DNA from: a virus
Length of the DNA stretch: 64,000 nt
IMG/VR virus record: IMGVR_UViG_3300042691_012890
Span: 1 to 64,000 of that record
Direction: 5' to 3' (one strand)
In this document: piece by piece, positions 14,302-22,578 of the stretch
Numbering within the stretch: the stretch's first letter is position 1
How the letters are laid out: each line of letters starts with the position of its first letter
Translations under genes and position numbers: made by a program
Notes under the pieces: model-generated
Databases searched by the model: none
What the model was told of the DNA's origin: nothing
What the model saw: the letters and a program-made list of their open reading frames with translations, nothing else

Positions 14302-14859
14302 TTATACTTTTTCTTTTTCCGTCTTGTCTATCATATATCTTGCAATGTACCAAGCGTCAACGATGTCAGTTGTCGGTGAGCCCAGTTTTGTCGTAGGACT
14401 TATTATACTATGTAAATCTACAAAAGTATCGTTTAAAAACGCATCATACATTTTTTCTTTCGTAGCATTACCCTTGCCAGTTGCATACTTCTTGATAACT
14501 GTTGGTGCAACTGTAAAGAATTTATATCCTTGCTTGTAAAGCATGTACTTTAGAATTCCACAATTTTCGGCAAGGTTGAAAACTCTGCCTTTGGAACCAA
14601 AAGAATAATCTTCAATCAAGACCATCACTTCTTCTTTCTTAAAATCGGCAAGAATTCCTAGAACCCAGGAAGCAATATTTTCATATCGCTCCTGGTCCGT
14701 TAGGTATTCTTCGTGTTGTTCGCCAAGAATATTGTGAAATTTTCCTAGAACTGTTTTACGATCATTCAGAAAGTAGAAGAAACTATTTGAGAATGTTTTG
14801 TCTCTGGAGATACAAACGCAAGGCGAAGTTAAACTGTAGTCTATGCCAACGTAAATCAT
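14302..14859 (-). CDS. RuvC-like Holliday junction resolvase
   Basis: The N-terminus VGIDYSLTSPCV (D7) is an RNase H-fold strand 1. LIEDYSFGSKG (E83/D84) and DIVDAWYIA (D165/D168) supply the remaining acidic residues in the order expected for RuvC. At 185 aa the size fits bacterial and phage RuvC-like enzymes. It probably resolves branched replication/recombination intermediates before packaging, replacing T4 gp49. It starts one base from the FkbM methyltransferase stop. Confidence 0.82.
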   Translation of the reverse strand: MIYVGIDYSLTSPCVCISRDKTFSNSFFYFLNDRKTVLGKFHNILGEQHEEYLTDQERYENIASWVLGILADFKKEEVMVLIEDYSFGSKGRVFNLAENCGILKYMLYKQGYKFFTVAPTVIKKYATGKGNATKEKMYDAFLNDTFVDLHSIISPTTKLGSPTTDIVDAWYIARYMIDKTEKEKV

Positions 14860-15569
14860 TATTCGTTAATAATGTATACCATTAGTTGCGCGTCTTCTTT
14901 AAGTTGCGAATCGTAAAGATCCATAAAATATTCATTAAAAATATGCTCGGTTACTTCTATATTAGAATTATTGAATATGTGGAAATTTTTGTGATTTGCA
15001 AGATACAAGTCTCTGAACAATCTAAATTTTTGTGCAAATTGAGGTATGCTCGGAGCAAAATGCCATTCTCCAGCAATGTATTTAACATTGTTTAAAATAA
15101 ATTCTCTGTTTTCTTCATTAAAGACTGAATATTCTCCACCTTCGCAGTCAACCTTCATAAAGTCTATGGTTTTGATATCATGCGCATCAATTATAGACTT
15201 AAAAGTTGTTGCATTATAATAATTTCCATTGTTATTATAAACAAATGTATCTCTTCCAGTTGAATCAACATTTTCTCTTTTTTCATCTTCTATAGCAGCA
15301 TTTATGTAGGTTACATATTCTGATCGGGTGTTAGTCCAAAGAGAATTAATTAGAGTATTAGAAGGTTCAATTGCAAAAATTCTTTTAGGTTTCTTTTTTA
15401 AGATAGAAGCCGTAAATGCACCGACGTTTGCACCAATATCCATAACAATATCATTTTCTTTAACTTCTCTATATCTCTCATAAATCCTATCCACAAAAAT
15501 TTCTTTTGTGATTAGAGTCACATCATTGATATGCATCCACCCCCAATCAAAAAATGCTGAACCACTCAT
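14859..15569 (-). CDS. FkbM-family SAM methyltransferase
   Basis: Motif I VMDIGANVGAFTASI (residues ~43-57) and motif II FAIEPS, then FMKVDCEGGEYSVF and GEWHF, fit the FkbM family, which O-methylates sugars or small molecules. The 236-aa protein is a clear paralogue of the N-terminal domain of the 458-aa protein at 16522 (WGW/NWG opening, IGANVGAF, DCEGGEY). Probably modifies phage or host surface glycans. Confidence 0.85.
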   Translation of the reverse strand: MSGSAFFDWGWMHINDVTLITKEIFVDRIYERYREVKENDIVMDIGANVGAFTASILKKKPKRIFAIEPSNTLINSLWTNTRSEYVTYINAAIEDEKRENVDSTGRDTFVYNNNGNYYNATTFKSIIDAHDIKTIDFMKVDCEGGEYSVFNEENREFILNNVKYIAGEWHFAPSIPQFAQKFRLFRDLYLANHKNFHIFNNSNIEVTEHIFNEYFMDLYDSQLKEDAQLMVYIINE

Positions 15570-15593
15570 AGTATAACTCCTGTATTTTTAATG

Positions 15594-15809
15594 TTAATGA
15601 CGACGTAAATCGTCTTCATCATCTAAAGGATCTTCAAGAATGTCGTCATCATATTCACCATCATCATTAAAATCCAATTCTTCATTCTCATTATCATAGA
15701 AATCGCCGCAGAATGGGCAATGGCTAGGCGAATAACTAACTTCGTCGTTGTCATAAGACAACACGAACATAGAACCGCAATTATCACATGTTAGTTTTAG
15801 ATCTGGCAT
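15594..15809 (-). CDS. Zinc-ribbon protein with acidic tail, 71 aa
   Basis: CDNCG ... CPFCG supplies four Cys for a zinc ribbon (residues ~8-36), followed by a very acidic C-terminus (DDGEYDDDILEDPLDDEDD). The layout is known from small proteins of T4-like aquatic phages; it may contact transcription or replication factors. The ATG at 15809 follows AAGGAGTTGAGT. Confidence 0.78.
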   Translation of the reverse strand: MPDLKLTCDNCGSMFVLSYDNDEVSYSPSHCPFCGDFYDNENEELDFNDDGEYDDDILEDPLDDEDDLRRH

Positions 15810-15811
15810 AC

Positions 15812-16153
15812 TCAACTCCTTGTTACTGCAGTAATTTTTTCTATTTGCTTATCAATTACTGGCACTCTATTTGGCCAATTTATATACGCTTTGTCTGGAT
15901 TCTTTTTTAGATTTAAAAGTAGCGGCATAATTAAACCTTCTACTTCTCGCAGTTTAGACTTATATTTTTCTTCTATAGCAGCACTCATGGCTGACTGAAT
16001 AACTTTTTCTTGCGAGTCTAATAGAGAGTCAATTTTAGCCTGGAGCACAGCAATTTCATCATTGCTGTTATTCTTAACTGGTGCAGATGGCAGTGTTTCT
16101 TCATCAGCAAAACTGAATCCGAAATCATAGTCATCATTCGGTAGAGTTGACAT
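15812..16153 (-). CDS. Conserved T4-like phage protein, 113 aa
   Basis: I start at MSTLPNDDYDFGFSFAD (16153). The N-terminal DxDFGFxFxDE and the C-terminal LIMPLLLNLKKNPDKAYINWPNR segment both recall a conserved hypothetical protein of aquatic T4-like phages. The middle is a coiled coil (VLQAKIDSLLDSQEKV). Function unknown. Confidence 0.75.
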   Translation of the reverse strand: MSTLPNDDYDFGFSFADEETLPSAPVKNNSNDEIAVLQAKIDSLLDSQEKVIQSAMSAAIEEKYKSKLREVEGLIMPLLLNLKKNPDKAYINWPNRVPVIDKQIEKITAVTRS

Positions 16154-16162
16154 AAAAATATC

Positions 16163-16328
16163 TCCATACAATAGATGTAGAGGCTCGTCCTCTCGGGGTG
16201 CCGCAGTGAGCCAGTATCAGACTCCTTACCACTGAGGCGGAAATTGCCTTAGATATGCAGGGTTATTATTGTGCCCCTCCAGCTTCCTCTCAGCCACTCC
16301 GTGCGCACCACGGCAGACATCTATTTTA
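16163..16328 (-). ncRNA. Candidate structured RNA, about 165 nt
   Basis: A perfect 9-bp closing helix (AATAGATGT/ACATCTATT) encloses a G+C-rich insert unlike the AT-rich surroundings. Inside are CCGTG-CGCAC-CACGG, AGAGG-n5-CCTCT, a GGGGYRC pairing between 16197 and 16279, and a tRNA D-arm-like segment CTCAGTGGTAAGGAG. No tRNA cloverleaf closes and the six-frame content is poor. I cannot match it to a known RNA class; strand is inferred from the neighbours. Confidence 0.45.
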
Positions 16329-16511
16329 TATAGGTATTTTTTCTGTTTATTCTTCTGTATGCTTTAGGAATAAATTTTACGGCTGCAGTGAACCCTTTCT
16401 GTTCTTTTACTATTGAGAAGTATGTGAACAGAGTTTTCAGTTTTAAAATTTTTGATTTGATAACACGAAATGGATTTTTCATGGGAATAAATTTCCATGA
16501 TACGAAAACCC

Positions 16512-16518
16512 TATTTAG
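16512..16518 (-). promoter_or_regulatory. Late-type promoter motif CTAAATA
   Basis: AACTAAATAGGG on the minus strand just after the 458-aa protein gene. It could drive the candidate RNA and the 113-aa protein gene. Similar motifs lie in intergenic DNA at 13622, 29241, 32531 and 45673. Confidence 0.4.
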
Positions 16519-16521
16519 TTT

Positions 16522-17898
16522 TTAGTCGAAGAAAAACATTTGCCACAATCTGCAGTTATCATTATTGTATCCGAAATACTGAGAAGCAGAGTGTATGTTT
16601 CCAGCGTCAAATATAACTAATCTATTAAAGACATTCCCGATAACATCAACTTCTTCGTATGGTGTTTTATCTAGAGTTGTATGCCCTGTGAATACAGAAT
16701 AAACTTCAGGGTGATCTTTGTGGCGCATTCTAGTTTTCTTGTGCGCGTGCATTGTTGTTCCTGCTTCAAATGGAGCATCTGGAGTCAAAAACAGCATAGC
16801 AGCCCATCTCTGTTCGTCGCAGTGATATACTAATGGCTCTCCAGCATAAGACAACTGGAATCTGCCATTCATTCCATGATCTTCCCATCTAGTAATCTTA
16901 ACTCCCATAATTTCTTCGAAACGCTCTTTCAGACCTGGGAATAGAAACTGTAGATATGTTCTCTTACCTATGAATCCTCTACCGAATCCACCTTCCATGT
17001 ACTGCTGCTTTAAAGCAAAGTCTCTTACCATGAATGGATTCACATAAAAATCTTCTACAACCCAAATTTTAGAGTTAGAGTTTTTATTAATTAGAAATGC
17101 TTCTTCTGGTTTGTCGTTGTTCATATAGATAAAAAATTGTCCGTGTTGAGTTTCTCGATACCATTCCTGGAATCTGTATAAAAAATTGTTATCAAAAATC
17201 TCAAAAGTTACATCCTTACCGTCTCTTTCCAAGACTTTAAAATTCTTATGATTTTTTAAATACAAATCTCTAAATTCTATAAACCTTTCCACAGCGTTTT
17301 TATGGTCATTGATATGCCACTCACCGACCATATGCTTTACGTTGTTAGAAATAAAATCATAATTTTCTTTAGTAAAGATGTCGTATTCGCCGCCCTCACA
17401 GTCGAATTTTAAGAAATCTATCTTTTTGATATTTGTTACAGATAATAGTTCTTTGAAAGTTATTTTATTGTATAAATTACCTTCATTATAATATACAAAA
17501 ACTCCGTCATTATCTGGGATTTCAGTTGCGAGTTTATTCTCATTAGAAATAGCAGCGTTTACAATTGTAACTGGAACTGGATTCTTTTCTGAGTATTTCA
17601 GAACATTTTCTTGTATGCACTTTACCAAGACATTAGATGGCTCTACGCAATAAACATGTTTAGGTTTTTTGTGTAGAATAGAGGCTGCAAATGCGCCAAC
17701 ATTGGCGCCAACATCTACTACTGTATCACCTTCTCTAACCTCAAAATATTTCTCATATATTTTTTCAATTAAAATCTCAGACTTCAGTAGATTTACAAAA
17801 TTTGGTTCATTAGGACCCCAATTCATTTCATCTAGTAAGTTCGGATTAATTGTTTGGGGGATAGAGTCTGTGTTTAATTGTGTAATTGCTTCATTCAT
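16522..17898 (-). CDS. FkbM methyltransferase fused to 2OG-Fe(II) oxygenase-like domain
   Basis: 458 aa in two modules. Residues ~50-260: FkbM methyltransferase (VVDVGANVGAFAAS, YCVEPS, DCEGGEYDIF). Residues ~275-458: an oxygenase-like domain (IWVVEDFYVNPFMVRDFAL ... YHCDEQRW ... GNIHSASQYFG ... NCRLWQMFFFD) with H359/D361, H436 and R450 as candidate Fe and 2-oxoglutarate ligands, resembling the DUF6445 group. The fusion suggests sequential hydroxylation and methylation of one substrate, probably a glycan or peptide on the virion or host surface. Confidence 0.82.
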   Translation of the reverse strand: MNEAITQLNTDSIPQTINPNLLDEMNWGPNEPNFVNLLKSEILIEKIYEKYFEVREGDTVVDVGANVGAFAASILHKKPKHVYCVEPSNVLVKCIQENVLKYSEKNPVPVTIVNAAISNENKLATEIPDNDGVFVYYNEGNLYNKITFKELLSVTNIKKIDFLKFDCEGGEYDIFTKENYDFISNNVKHMVGEWHINDHKNAVERFIEFRDLYLKNHKNFKVLERDGKDVTFEIFDNNFLYRFQEWYRETQHGQFFIYMNNDKPEEAFLINKNSNSKIWVVEDFYVNPFMVRDFALKQQYMEGGFGRGFIGKRTYLQFLFPGLKERFEEIMGVKITRWEDHGMNGRFQLSYAGEPLVYHCDEQRWAAMLFLTPDAPFEAGTTMHAHKKTRMRHKDHPEVYSVFTGHTTLDKTPYEEVDVIGNVFNRLVIFDAGNIHSASQYFGYNNDNCRLWQMFFFD

Positions 17899-17901
17899 AT
17901 T

Positions 17902-18702
17902 TTAATAGCCTTCTTCAGCCCAATATTGATTGTTATGTTTTCTTTGATAACTATATTTGTATTCTGTATTTTTTCCTTCCCAATACATACTTAAACCAGT
18001 TCTTGGAAATGATTTAAAACATTTAGGCATCACATTTTTGCTAAAATGATGTGCCTCGTTCCATCTAGGAGAATTATCATAAAGATATAATTCTGGCTGC
18101 AAAACATATTTGTTAATTATCTGCTCAAATTGAGCACAATATCTTGCGCAGATATAAGTTTCAGTTCTAACAAAAAATGGATAATACTCATGAAGAATTG
18201 ACTTATCTACTCTTATCTTGTCGATCAATCCATTTGTTTCTAGTGGTATATCAAATAGGTGAATCAAATCTGCAGTTTCACCCCAGAAGATATGATCACA
18301 TGGATGATATAAAAGATTAGCATAAATTCCAGAAACAAATATTCTCTTATCACCAGCAACTTTAGTTTGTTTGTAGTATTGATCCATCAGTACAAGACTT
18401 TCATCTGTGTACACTTGATCGCTTCTAGTTTTAATTGTTACTTTACTAGTTGATCTCTTTATTCCTTCTATAGAAGAAACTATCTGTAGATTTCTATTAT
18501 CAGTTCCTGGATTGCTTGGTTTTTGAGTTTTGACTAATTTTATGCGTGAATCTTCAATAGAAGATAAAGAGTCAGTATTATCCTCATCCCAACAAGAAAC
18601 AATCACTTCTTGAATAAATGGTGCATTCAAAAACGATTTAACTACTTTGTTCGAGTATTCTTTAAACGGTCCTTGAATAACTACTGTTGCCATGTCACCC
18701 AT
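17902..18702 (-). CDS. WavE-like LPS biosynthesis protein
   Basis: The opening VVIQGPFKEYSNKVVKSF..VIVSCWDEDN and the internal KVTIKTRSDQVY and FVSGIYANLLYHPCDHIFWG segments match the WavE family, glycosyltransferase-like proteins of lipopolysaccharide outer core synthesis. 266 aa. GAGG lies 7 nt before the ATG. It is followed by a TPR protein gene and co-transcribed with other surface genes. Confidence 0.78.
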   Translation of the reverse strand: MGDMATVVIQGPFKEYSNKVVKSFLNAPFIQEVIVSCWDEDNTDSLSSIEDSRIKLVKTQKPSNPGTDNRNLQIVSSIEGIKRSTSKVTIKTRSDQVYTDESLVLMDQYYKQTKVAGDKRIFVSGIYANLLYHPCDHIFWGETADLIHLFDIPLETNGLIDKIRVDKSILHEYYPFFVRTETYICARYCAQFEQIINKYVLQPELYLYDNSPRWNEAHHFSKNVMPKCFKSFPRTGLSMYWEGKNTEYKYSYQRKHNNQYWAEEGY

Positions 18703-18711
18703 AAATTAACC

Positions 18712-19314
18712 TCAAGTCAAAGCAAATTTAGGCTTCAAATACATTGATTCGTCGATTCCAAGTCTTGCCACATTATTGTTTACTGCATCTAGATGGATCT
18801 TATCCAAAACATAATTATATTTCAAATCTGTAAACAGTTGCTTGCACTCTTCAATTTTACCCCACCACCAAGCAGAAACTGCTTTCTCGAAAATTAATCC
18901 ATATTTTCCTGGATAGCCAACATCAGTTCTTAGTTGAGCATCATCACTAAAATCAATAGTGTTTAATCCTATTTCAGCATACATATAAGATTCAATGTAC
19001 CAATTAGTTCTCTCATTAATTCTACTCAAAAGATAATATGCTTCTGGTCTTTTAGGTAGAATATTGATAGCGTGTTTGTATGCTCCACGCACACTGTTAA
19101 CTCTATTACCTTGAACTTCAAAACACAACCCCACTCTTAGCATACATTCATACGCCAAAAGTTTATTTGTTGTTCTCTCTGCACATCTCAAATAATAAGA
19201 AAGAGCGGAAGCAGTGTGCCCTATATTGTAATATTCATTTGCTAACGCATAATTACTTTCATCGTTTTCTGTATCGTTAGCAAATTGTACAACTTTTTTG
19301 GTCAAATTATTCAT
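18712..19314 (-). CDS. TPR-repeat protein
   Basis: I start at MNNLTKKVVQF (19314), with GAGG about 10 nt upstream. Repeats typical of TPRs are visible (ANEYYNIGHTASALSYYLRCAER; AYKHAINILPKRPEAYYLLSRI; YMYAEIGLNTI), about four in 200 aa. TPR proteins in glycosylation clusters serve as scaffolds or as parts of glycosyltransferases. Mild overlap with the upstream gene indicates coupling. Confidence 0.72.
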   Translation of the reverse strand: MNNLTKKVVQFANDTENDESNYALANEYYNIGHTASALSYYLRCAERTTNKLLAYECMLRVGLCFEVQGNRVNSVRGAYKHAINILPKRPEAYYLLSRINERTNWYIESYMYAEIGLNTIDFSDDAQLRTDVGYPGKYGLIFEKAVSAWWWGKIEECKQLFTDLKYNYVLDKIHLDAVNNNVARLGIDESMYLKPKFALT

Positions 19315-20296
19315 AGATAAAATCCTCAAAAATTTTCTTTGGAACTTGTAGAAGATATGCAGCGTTATCTTGGAACCCGAAAGAAATCAAAATATTATCT
19401 TCGAATTCTGTCATACCTGCACAAAATTCGACTTCTCCTCTCATAAAGTCAAACTGATTCCCATACTTCACCACATTCCAATCTTTATCCCAAACAATAA
19501 ATGCATGTCTGTATGTGGCGTTCTTTCTTCCTGCTGCACTTTTAAACAAGTTTACTGTATGAGCAAGAGCAATTCTGTGTTCGCCATAAGGAATAACTTG
19601 ACTTCCTCCTCTGTAATCGTAAGGAAGTTTTACAAACTTGCTCTCGTCCAAATAAACTGTTGTGCAAGTTTTAGTGACTGGATCAACCTTGACAACTTCA
19701 GTTGGATTAGACCACTTCACATAATGATATGGCATATCTGTGACTGGCATCCAGTTCTTTTCGCAATAACTATCATCTTTCTTTGGGGCAGGAATTCGAA
19801 ATCTAGAAACTTCCTTAACTTCACCGTCAAGTATGGCAAGTTCAGACAATTCCATACGACCCTGACCATTAGTCGTCGTATCTCTTCTAACACCGCTGAC
19901 GTAAAGTTTATTATCCCATCTTACTACACGGCAATCCTCTAAACCAACAAATTCCCATATTGGTTTTACGTCTAGTGCTTTAGTATTAATTGGGGAAAAT
20001 GATTCAATTAAAAGTGTATCTTTATTTACAGTACAAAAGTAATTCGTTGTAGTTAGAGTGATATCATTTTCTGGATTTAAGTATACTAGAGGACCATACT
20101 CATGCTCATAGATATTTTTTTCAGAGTGATACAACGTATATTGACAGTGTCTTAGATTTAAGAGCAATGAATTTGTCGTATCATCTTTGTATATTGATGG
20201 GTTAAACAGCCCAGTCCCATTTGTAAATGTGGCTGGAATGACCAGAGGGGATATTTTACCACCATTATCTAATACATATTTTACAAAATTTTGCAT
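19307..20296 (-). CDS. Five-bladed beta-propeller glycosidase/phosphorylase-like protein
   Basis: 329 aa starting MQNFVKYVLD. The pattern FNPSIYKDDTTNSLLLNLRHCQYTLY ... FVGLEDCRVVRWDNKLYVSGVRRD ... LSELAILDGE ... KNWMPV ... GGSQVIPYGEHRIALAHTV ... is that of the GH43/GH130-like propeller fold, in which the acidic GLEDxR region lines the active site. In phages such proteins sit in glycan clusters; whether this one cleaves, phosphorolyses or transfers sugars cannot be told from the sequence alone. Confidence 0.65.
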   Translation of the reverse strand: MQNFVKYVLDNGGKISPLVIPATFTNGTGLFNPSIYKDDTTNSLLLNLRHCQYTLYHSEKNIYEHEYGPLVYLNPENDITLTTTNYFCTVNKDTLLIESFSPINTKALDVKPIWEFVGLEDCRVVRWDNKLYVSGVRRDTTTNGQGRMELSELAILDGEVKEVSRFRIPAPKKDDSYCEKNWMPVTDMPYHYVKWSNPTEVVKVDPVTKTCTTVYLDESKFVKLPYDYRGGSQVIPYGEHRIALAHTVNLFKSAAGRKNATYRHAFIVWDKDWNVVKYGNQFDFMRGEVEFCAGMTEFEDNILISFGFQDNAAYLLQVPKKIFEDFIYE

Positions 20297-20314
20297 AATT
20301 ACCACCGAATAATA

Positions 20315-20725
20315 TTATTTTAACCAACCAATTCGCTTTCCTGCTGCTACTCTACGATCATATTCTTCGTGACTGCCTGGATAACGCCACGCCCAAACTA
20401 ACCAGAATAACATAAACAAGCCAATAGAAACTAACGCAATTGGCTTCATACTAATATATATCAGCCATGCGTAACTGGCTGCACAACAACCCAACATAAT
20501 AAACTTCACGCGAGTTGGATAAATCTTTTTAGACTTCCAATCTTGCAGGTAAGGTCCAAATTTTGGATGATTGTACAGCCAGTCATGGAGTTCTGGAGAA
20601 CTTTTAGCGAAACACCAAAGTGCTAATACCGCAAAAGTTGTCATTGGAATGCCAGGAACGATTGCGCCAATATAAGCACAACCTACAAATAACAGTCCAA
20701 GACTTCTCCAGAGCCATTTACGCAT
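20315..20725 (-). CDS. DUF454 (YbaN-like) inner-membrane protein
   Basis: A 136-aa protein with three to four hydrophobic segments. RSLGLLFVGCAYIGAIVPGIPMTTFAVLALWCFAKSSPELHDWLYNHPKFGPYLQDW is the DUF454 signature. The bacterial family is widespread and of unknown function; a phage copy is unusual and suggests acquisition from a proteobacterium. Confidence 0.85.
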   Translation of the reverse strand: MRKWLWRSLGLLFVGCAYIGAIVPGIPMTTFAVLALWCFAKSSPELHDWLYNHPKFGPYLQDWKSKKIYPTRVKFIMLGCCAASYAWLIYISMKPIALVSIGLFMLFWLVWAWRYPGSHEEYDRRVAAGKRIGWLK

Positions 20726-20735
20726 AAATCACCTA

Positions 20736-20921
20736 TTACTCAGCAGCAACGGCTGGTTCTGCTGGAGTTGCTGTAGCAGAAATGCCTTCAGCAGGAACTT
20801 CTTCGGCAGGAGCCTCTACCACTGGAGCATCAGCAGCAGGTGCTTCAGCAGGTGCCGGAGCCTCTCCACCACAAGCAACAAGACCAAGAGCAATTAAACT
20901 AACTAGAATAAACTTCTTCAT
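20736..20921 (-). CDS. Ala/Pro/Glu-rich lipoprotein, 61 aa
   Basis: The signal MKKFILVSLIALGLVACGG ends in a lipobox (LVAC). The mature part is a low-complexity Ala-Pro-Glu chain, probably an extended tether. SD ATAGGAG is well placed. Could be a superinfection-exclusion or envelope protein; this is a guess from localisation only. Confidence 0.72.
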   Translation of the reverse strand: MKKFILVSLIALGLVACGGEAPAPAEAPAADAPVVEAPAEEVPAEGISATATPAEPAVAAE

Positions 20922-20945
20922 TTCGTATCTCCTATATTATAACCA

Positions 20946-21722
20946 TCATTTTAGTATCATCATTTCATCAAGATTTAAACTTTTTCCTTTAGTTTTCCAT
21001 TGATGACGTATTATATAGTTACTAATCATTCTACTTTCAGCAACAACCCAATTAGAATCGTTTATTCCATCTACTGGATCGTGATCAAAGTTATTTTCGA
21101 AAAGCAATGGAAAGTTGCATACAGTATTATAATTAAACATCAAACAATTTTCAACACAAGGATCATATAGCCCATCTTGAGAGGATATTTTATATTTACC
21201 AGGACCAACATACATAATGTCTAACAATTTTTTAGCGTGCGACCTTTTAATCATGAGAGAAGAACCCCACCATCTTCCCCATCTAAAGTCTAACTGTAAA
21301 TCGCTTAAAGTTTTGGTGTTAATTTCAGAATGCATTCTTACTAACTGAAGGCACTCCCAATCAGAAGGTAGTTTACTATAAAATTCTTCCCAAGTAAAAT
21401 TCCAATATTCTATACTCTCGAAAGAGATATCATCTTCGCAAAAAATTGCATATTCTTCGTCTGAACTATCGTACCACGCTTTTATTGCATTTATGAATGA
21501 GATAGTAGCCCCTATGTGTAGATTTGGGATTTCTAATCTTGGAGAATTAATTACAACATCAATTTTATCTTTAAAACTAGAAAACCTAGGAGTTACATAG
21601 ATATGATATTTTATATTGTATTTTATAAATTGATCTAGCATGTATTTCCTTCGATCTATGCTTTCTTGTAAATTAATTGCATAGACCGATGGAAAATTTT
21701 TCAATTTATCTAAAAAATTCAT
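20946..21722 (-). CDS. GT25-like glycosyltransferase, copy 1
   Basis: The N-terminus YAINLQESIDRRKYMLDQF and the acidic FCEDDISF motif (about residue 120) recall family 25 LPS glycosyltransferases. A conserved downstream block SSLMIKRSHAKKLLD lies before a C-terminal acceptor region. 258 aa. The next gene is a diverged tandem paralogue (KLKNFPS.N opening, EEYAIF-DD, WECVQLLR, MKRSHAKKILD). Confidence 0.75.
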   Translation of the reverse strand: MNFLDKLKNFPSVYAINLQESIDRRKYMLDQFIKYNIKYHIYVTPRFSSFKDKIDVVINSPRLEIPNLHIGATISFINAIKAWYDSSDEEYAIFCEDDISFESIEYWNFTWEEFYSKLPSDWECLQLVRMHSEINTKTLSDLQLDFRWGRWWGSSLMIKRSHAKKLLDIMYVGPGKYKISSQDGLYDPCVENCLMFNYNTVCNFPLLFENNFDHDPVDGINDSNWVVAESRMISNYIIRHQWKTKGKSLNLDEMMILK

Positions 21723-21727
21723 GTTTG

Positions 21728-22561
21728 TTAGAGTTTCATCATATTTTGTATTGGAGTGTTTAATCCTGTTTCAACCCACAATTTTTTAAAATACTGATAT
21801 GATTTTATGTGATAGTTATAATATTTTTGGTAAACATCGCTATTTTTTGGAGCATTATTCATATTTAAAGAAGAATCTAAAAATTGAACTGCCTCTAAAA
21901 ATAAAGGAAAATTATAAATTGTACCGTGATTAGTAAATAGCATATTTTCAACAATTGGAAAAAGTCTCACGTCAGGTCTATCTGGTGGCACAATATCCAT
22001 AACTAATTCGGTTCTAGAAATATAGTGTCTGTCAAGAATTTTTTTAGCGTGACTTCTTTTCATCATAAAAAATGATCCAAAGTCGTCCCATCTTTTTAGT
22101 TTTAAAGACAATGATGGAATTTCCTCTATCCCATATTTGATGTATGTATCTCCATCCCAATGATTTTCTCTTAGAAGTTGAACACATTCCCAATCTTTAG
22201 GTAAATTAGCAACAAATTCATCCCAGGTAAAAGACCAATAATCAATAGTAGAAATATCAGTATCATCATCAACGAAAATAGCATATTCTTCTTCAGCCAT
22301 ATCATACCAATGTTTGATTAAAGTTAAAAATGCTATATTAATTCCATGCGAACAATAATCAGAAAATCCGCTATCTGTAAACCAGCAATGAATTTTATAG
22401 TTTTGTTTAATTTTCTCATATGGTTCAGTTATTAGACAATTACTTTTAGTAAGCCCATATTTCATAAACTGATTAACCATATTGTCTCTACGAGCCTCAG
22501 ATGTTTTTAGGCTCGGAAAATTTATTGATGGAAAATTCTTTAACTTTTCGCTATAGTCCAT
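21728..22561 (-). CDS. GT25-like glycosyltransferase, copy 2
   Basis: 277 aa, tandem paralogue of the preceding entry. It keeps EEYAIFVDDDTDIS, WEC.QLLR and MMKRSHAKKILD but has lost the INL-S-DRR signature (here NFPSLKTSEARRDNM), so donor or acceptor binding may differ. Probably surface glycan or virion modification. Confidence 0.72.
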   Translation of the reverse strand: MDYSEKLKNFPSINFPSLKTSEARRDNMVNQFMKYGLTKSNCLITEPYEKIKQNYKIHCWFTDSGFSDYCSHGINIAFLTLIKHWYDMAEEEYAIFVDDDTDISTIDYWSFTWDEFVANLPKDWECVQLLRENHWDGDTYIKYGIEEIPSLSLKLKRWDDFGSFFMMKRSHAKKILDRHYISRTELVMDIVPPDRPDVRLFPIVENMLFTNHGTIYNFPLFLEAVQFLDSSLNMNNAPKNSDVYQKYYNYHIKSYQYFKKLWVETGLNTPIQNMMKL

Positions 22562-22578
22562 AAAGATACACCCAAAAA

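Noticed and set aside
16180-16327. TPP riboswitch or tRNA in the 16.2-kb gap
   Set aside because: A CTGAGA string and a D-arm-like CTCAGTGGTAAGGAG are present, but the second TPP core, an anticodon arm and an acceptor/CCA end cannot be found.
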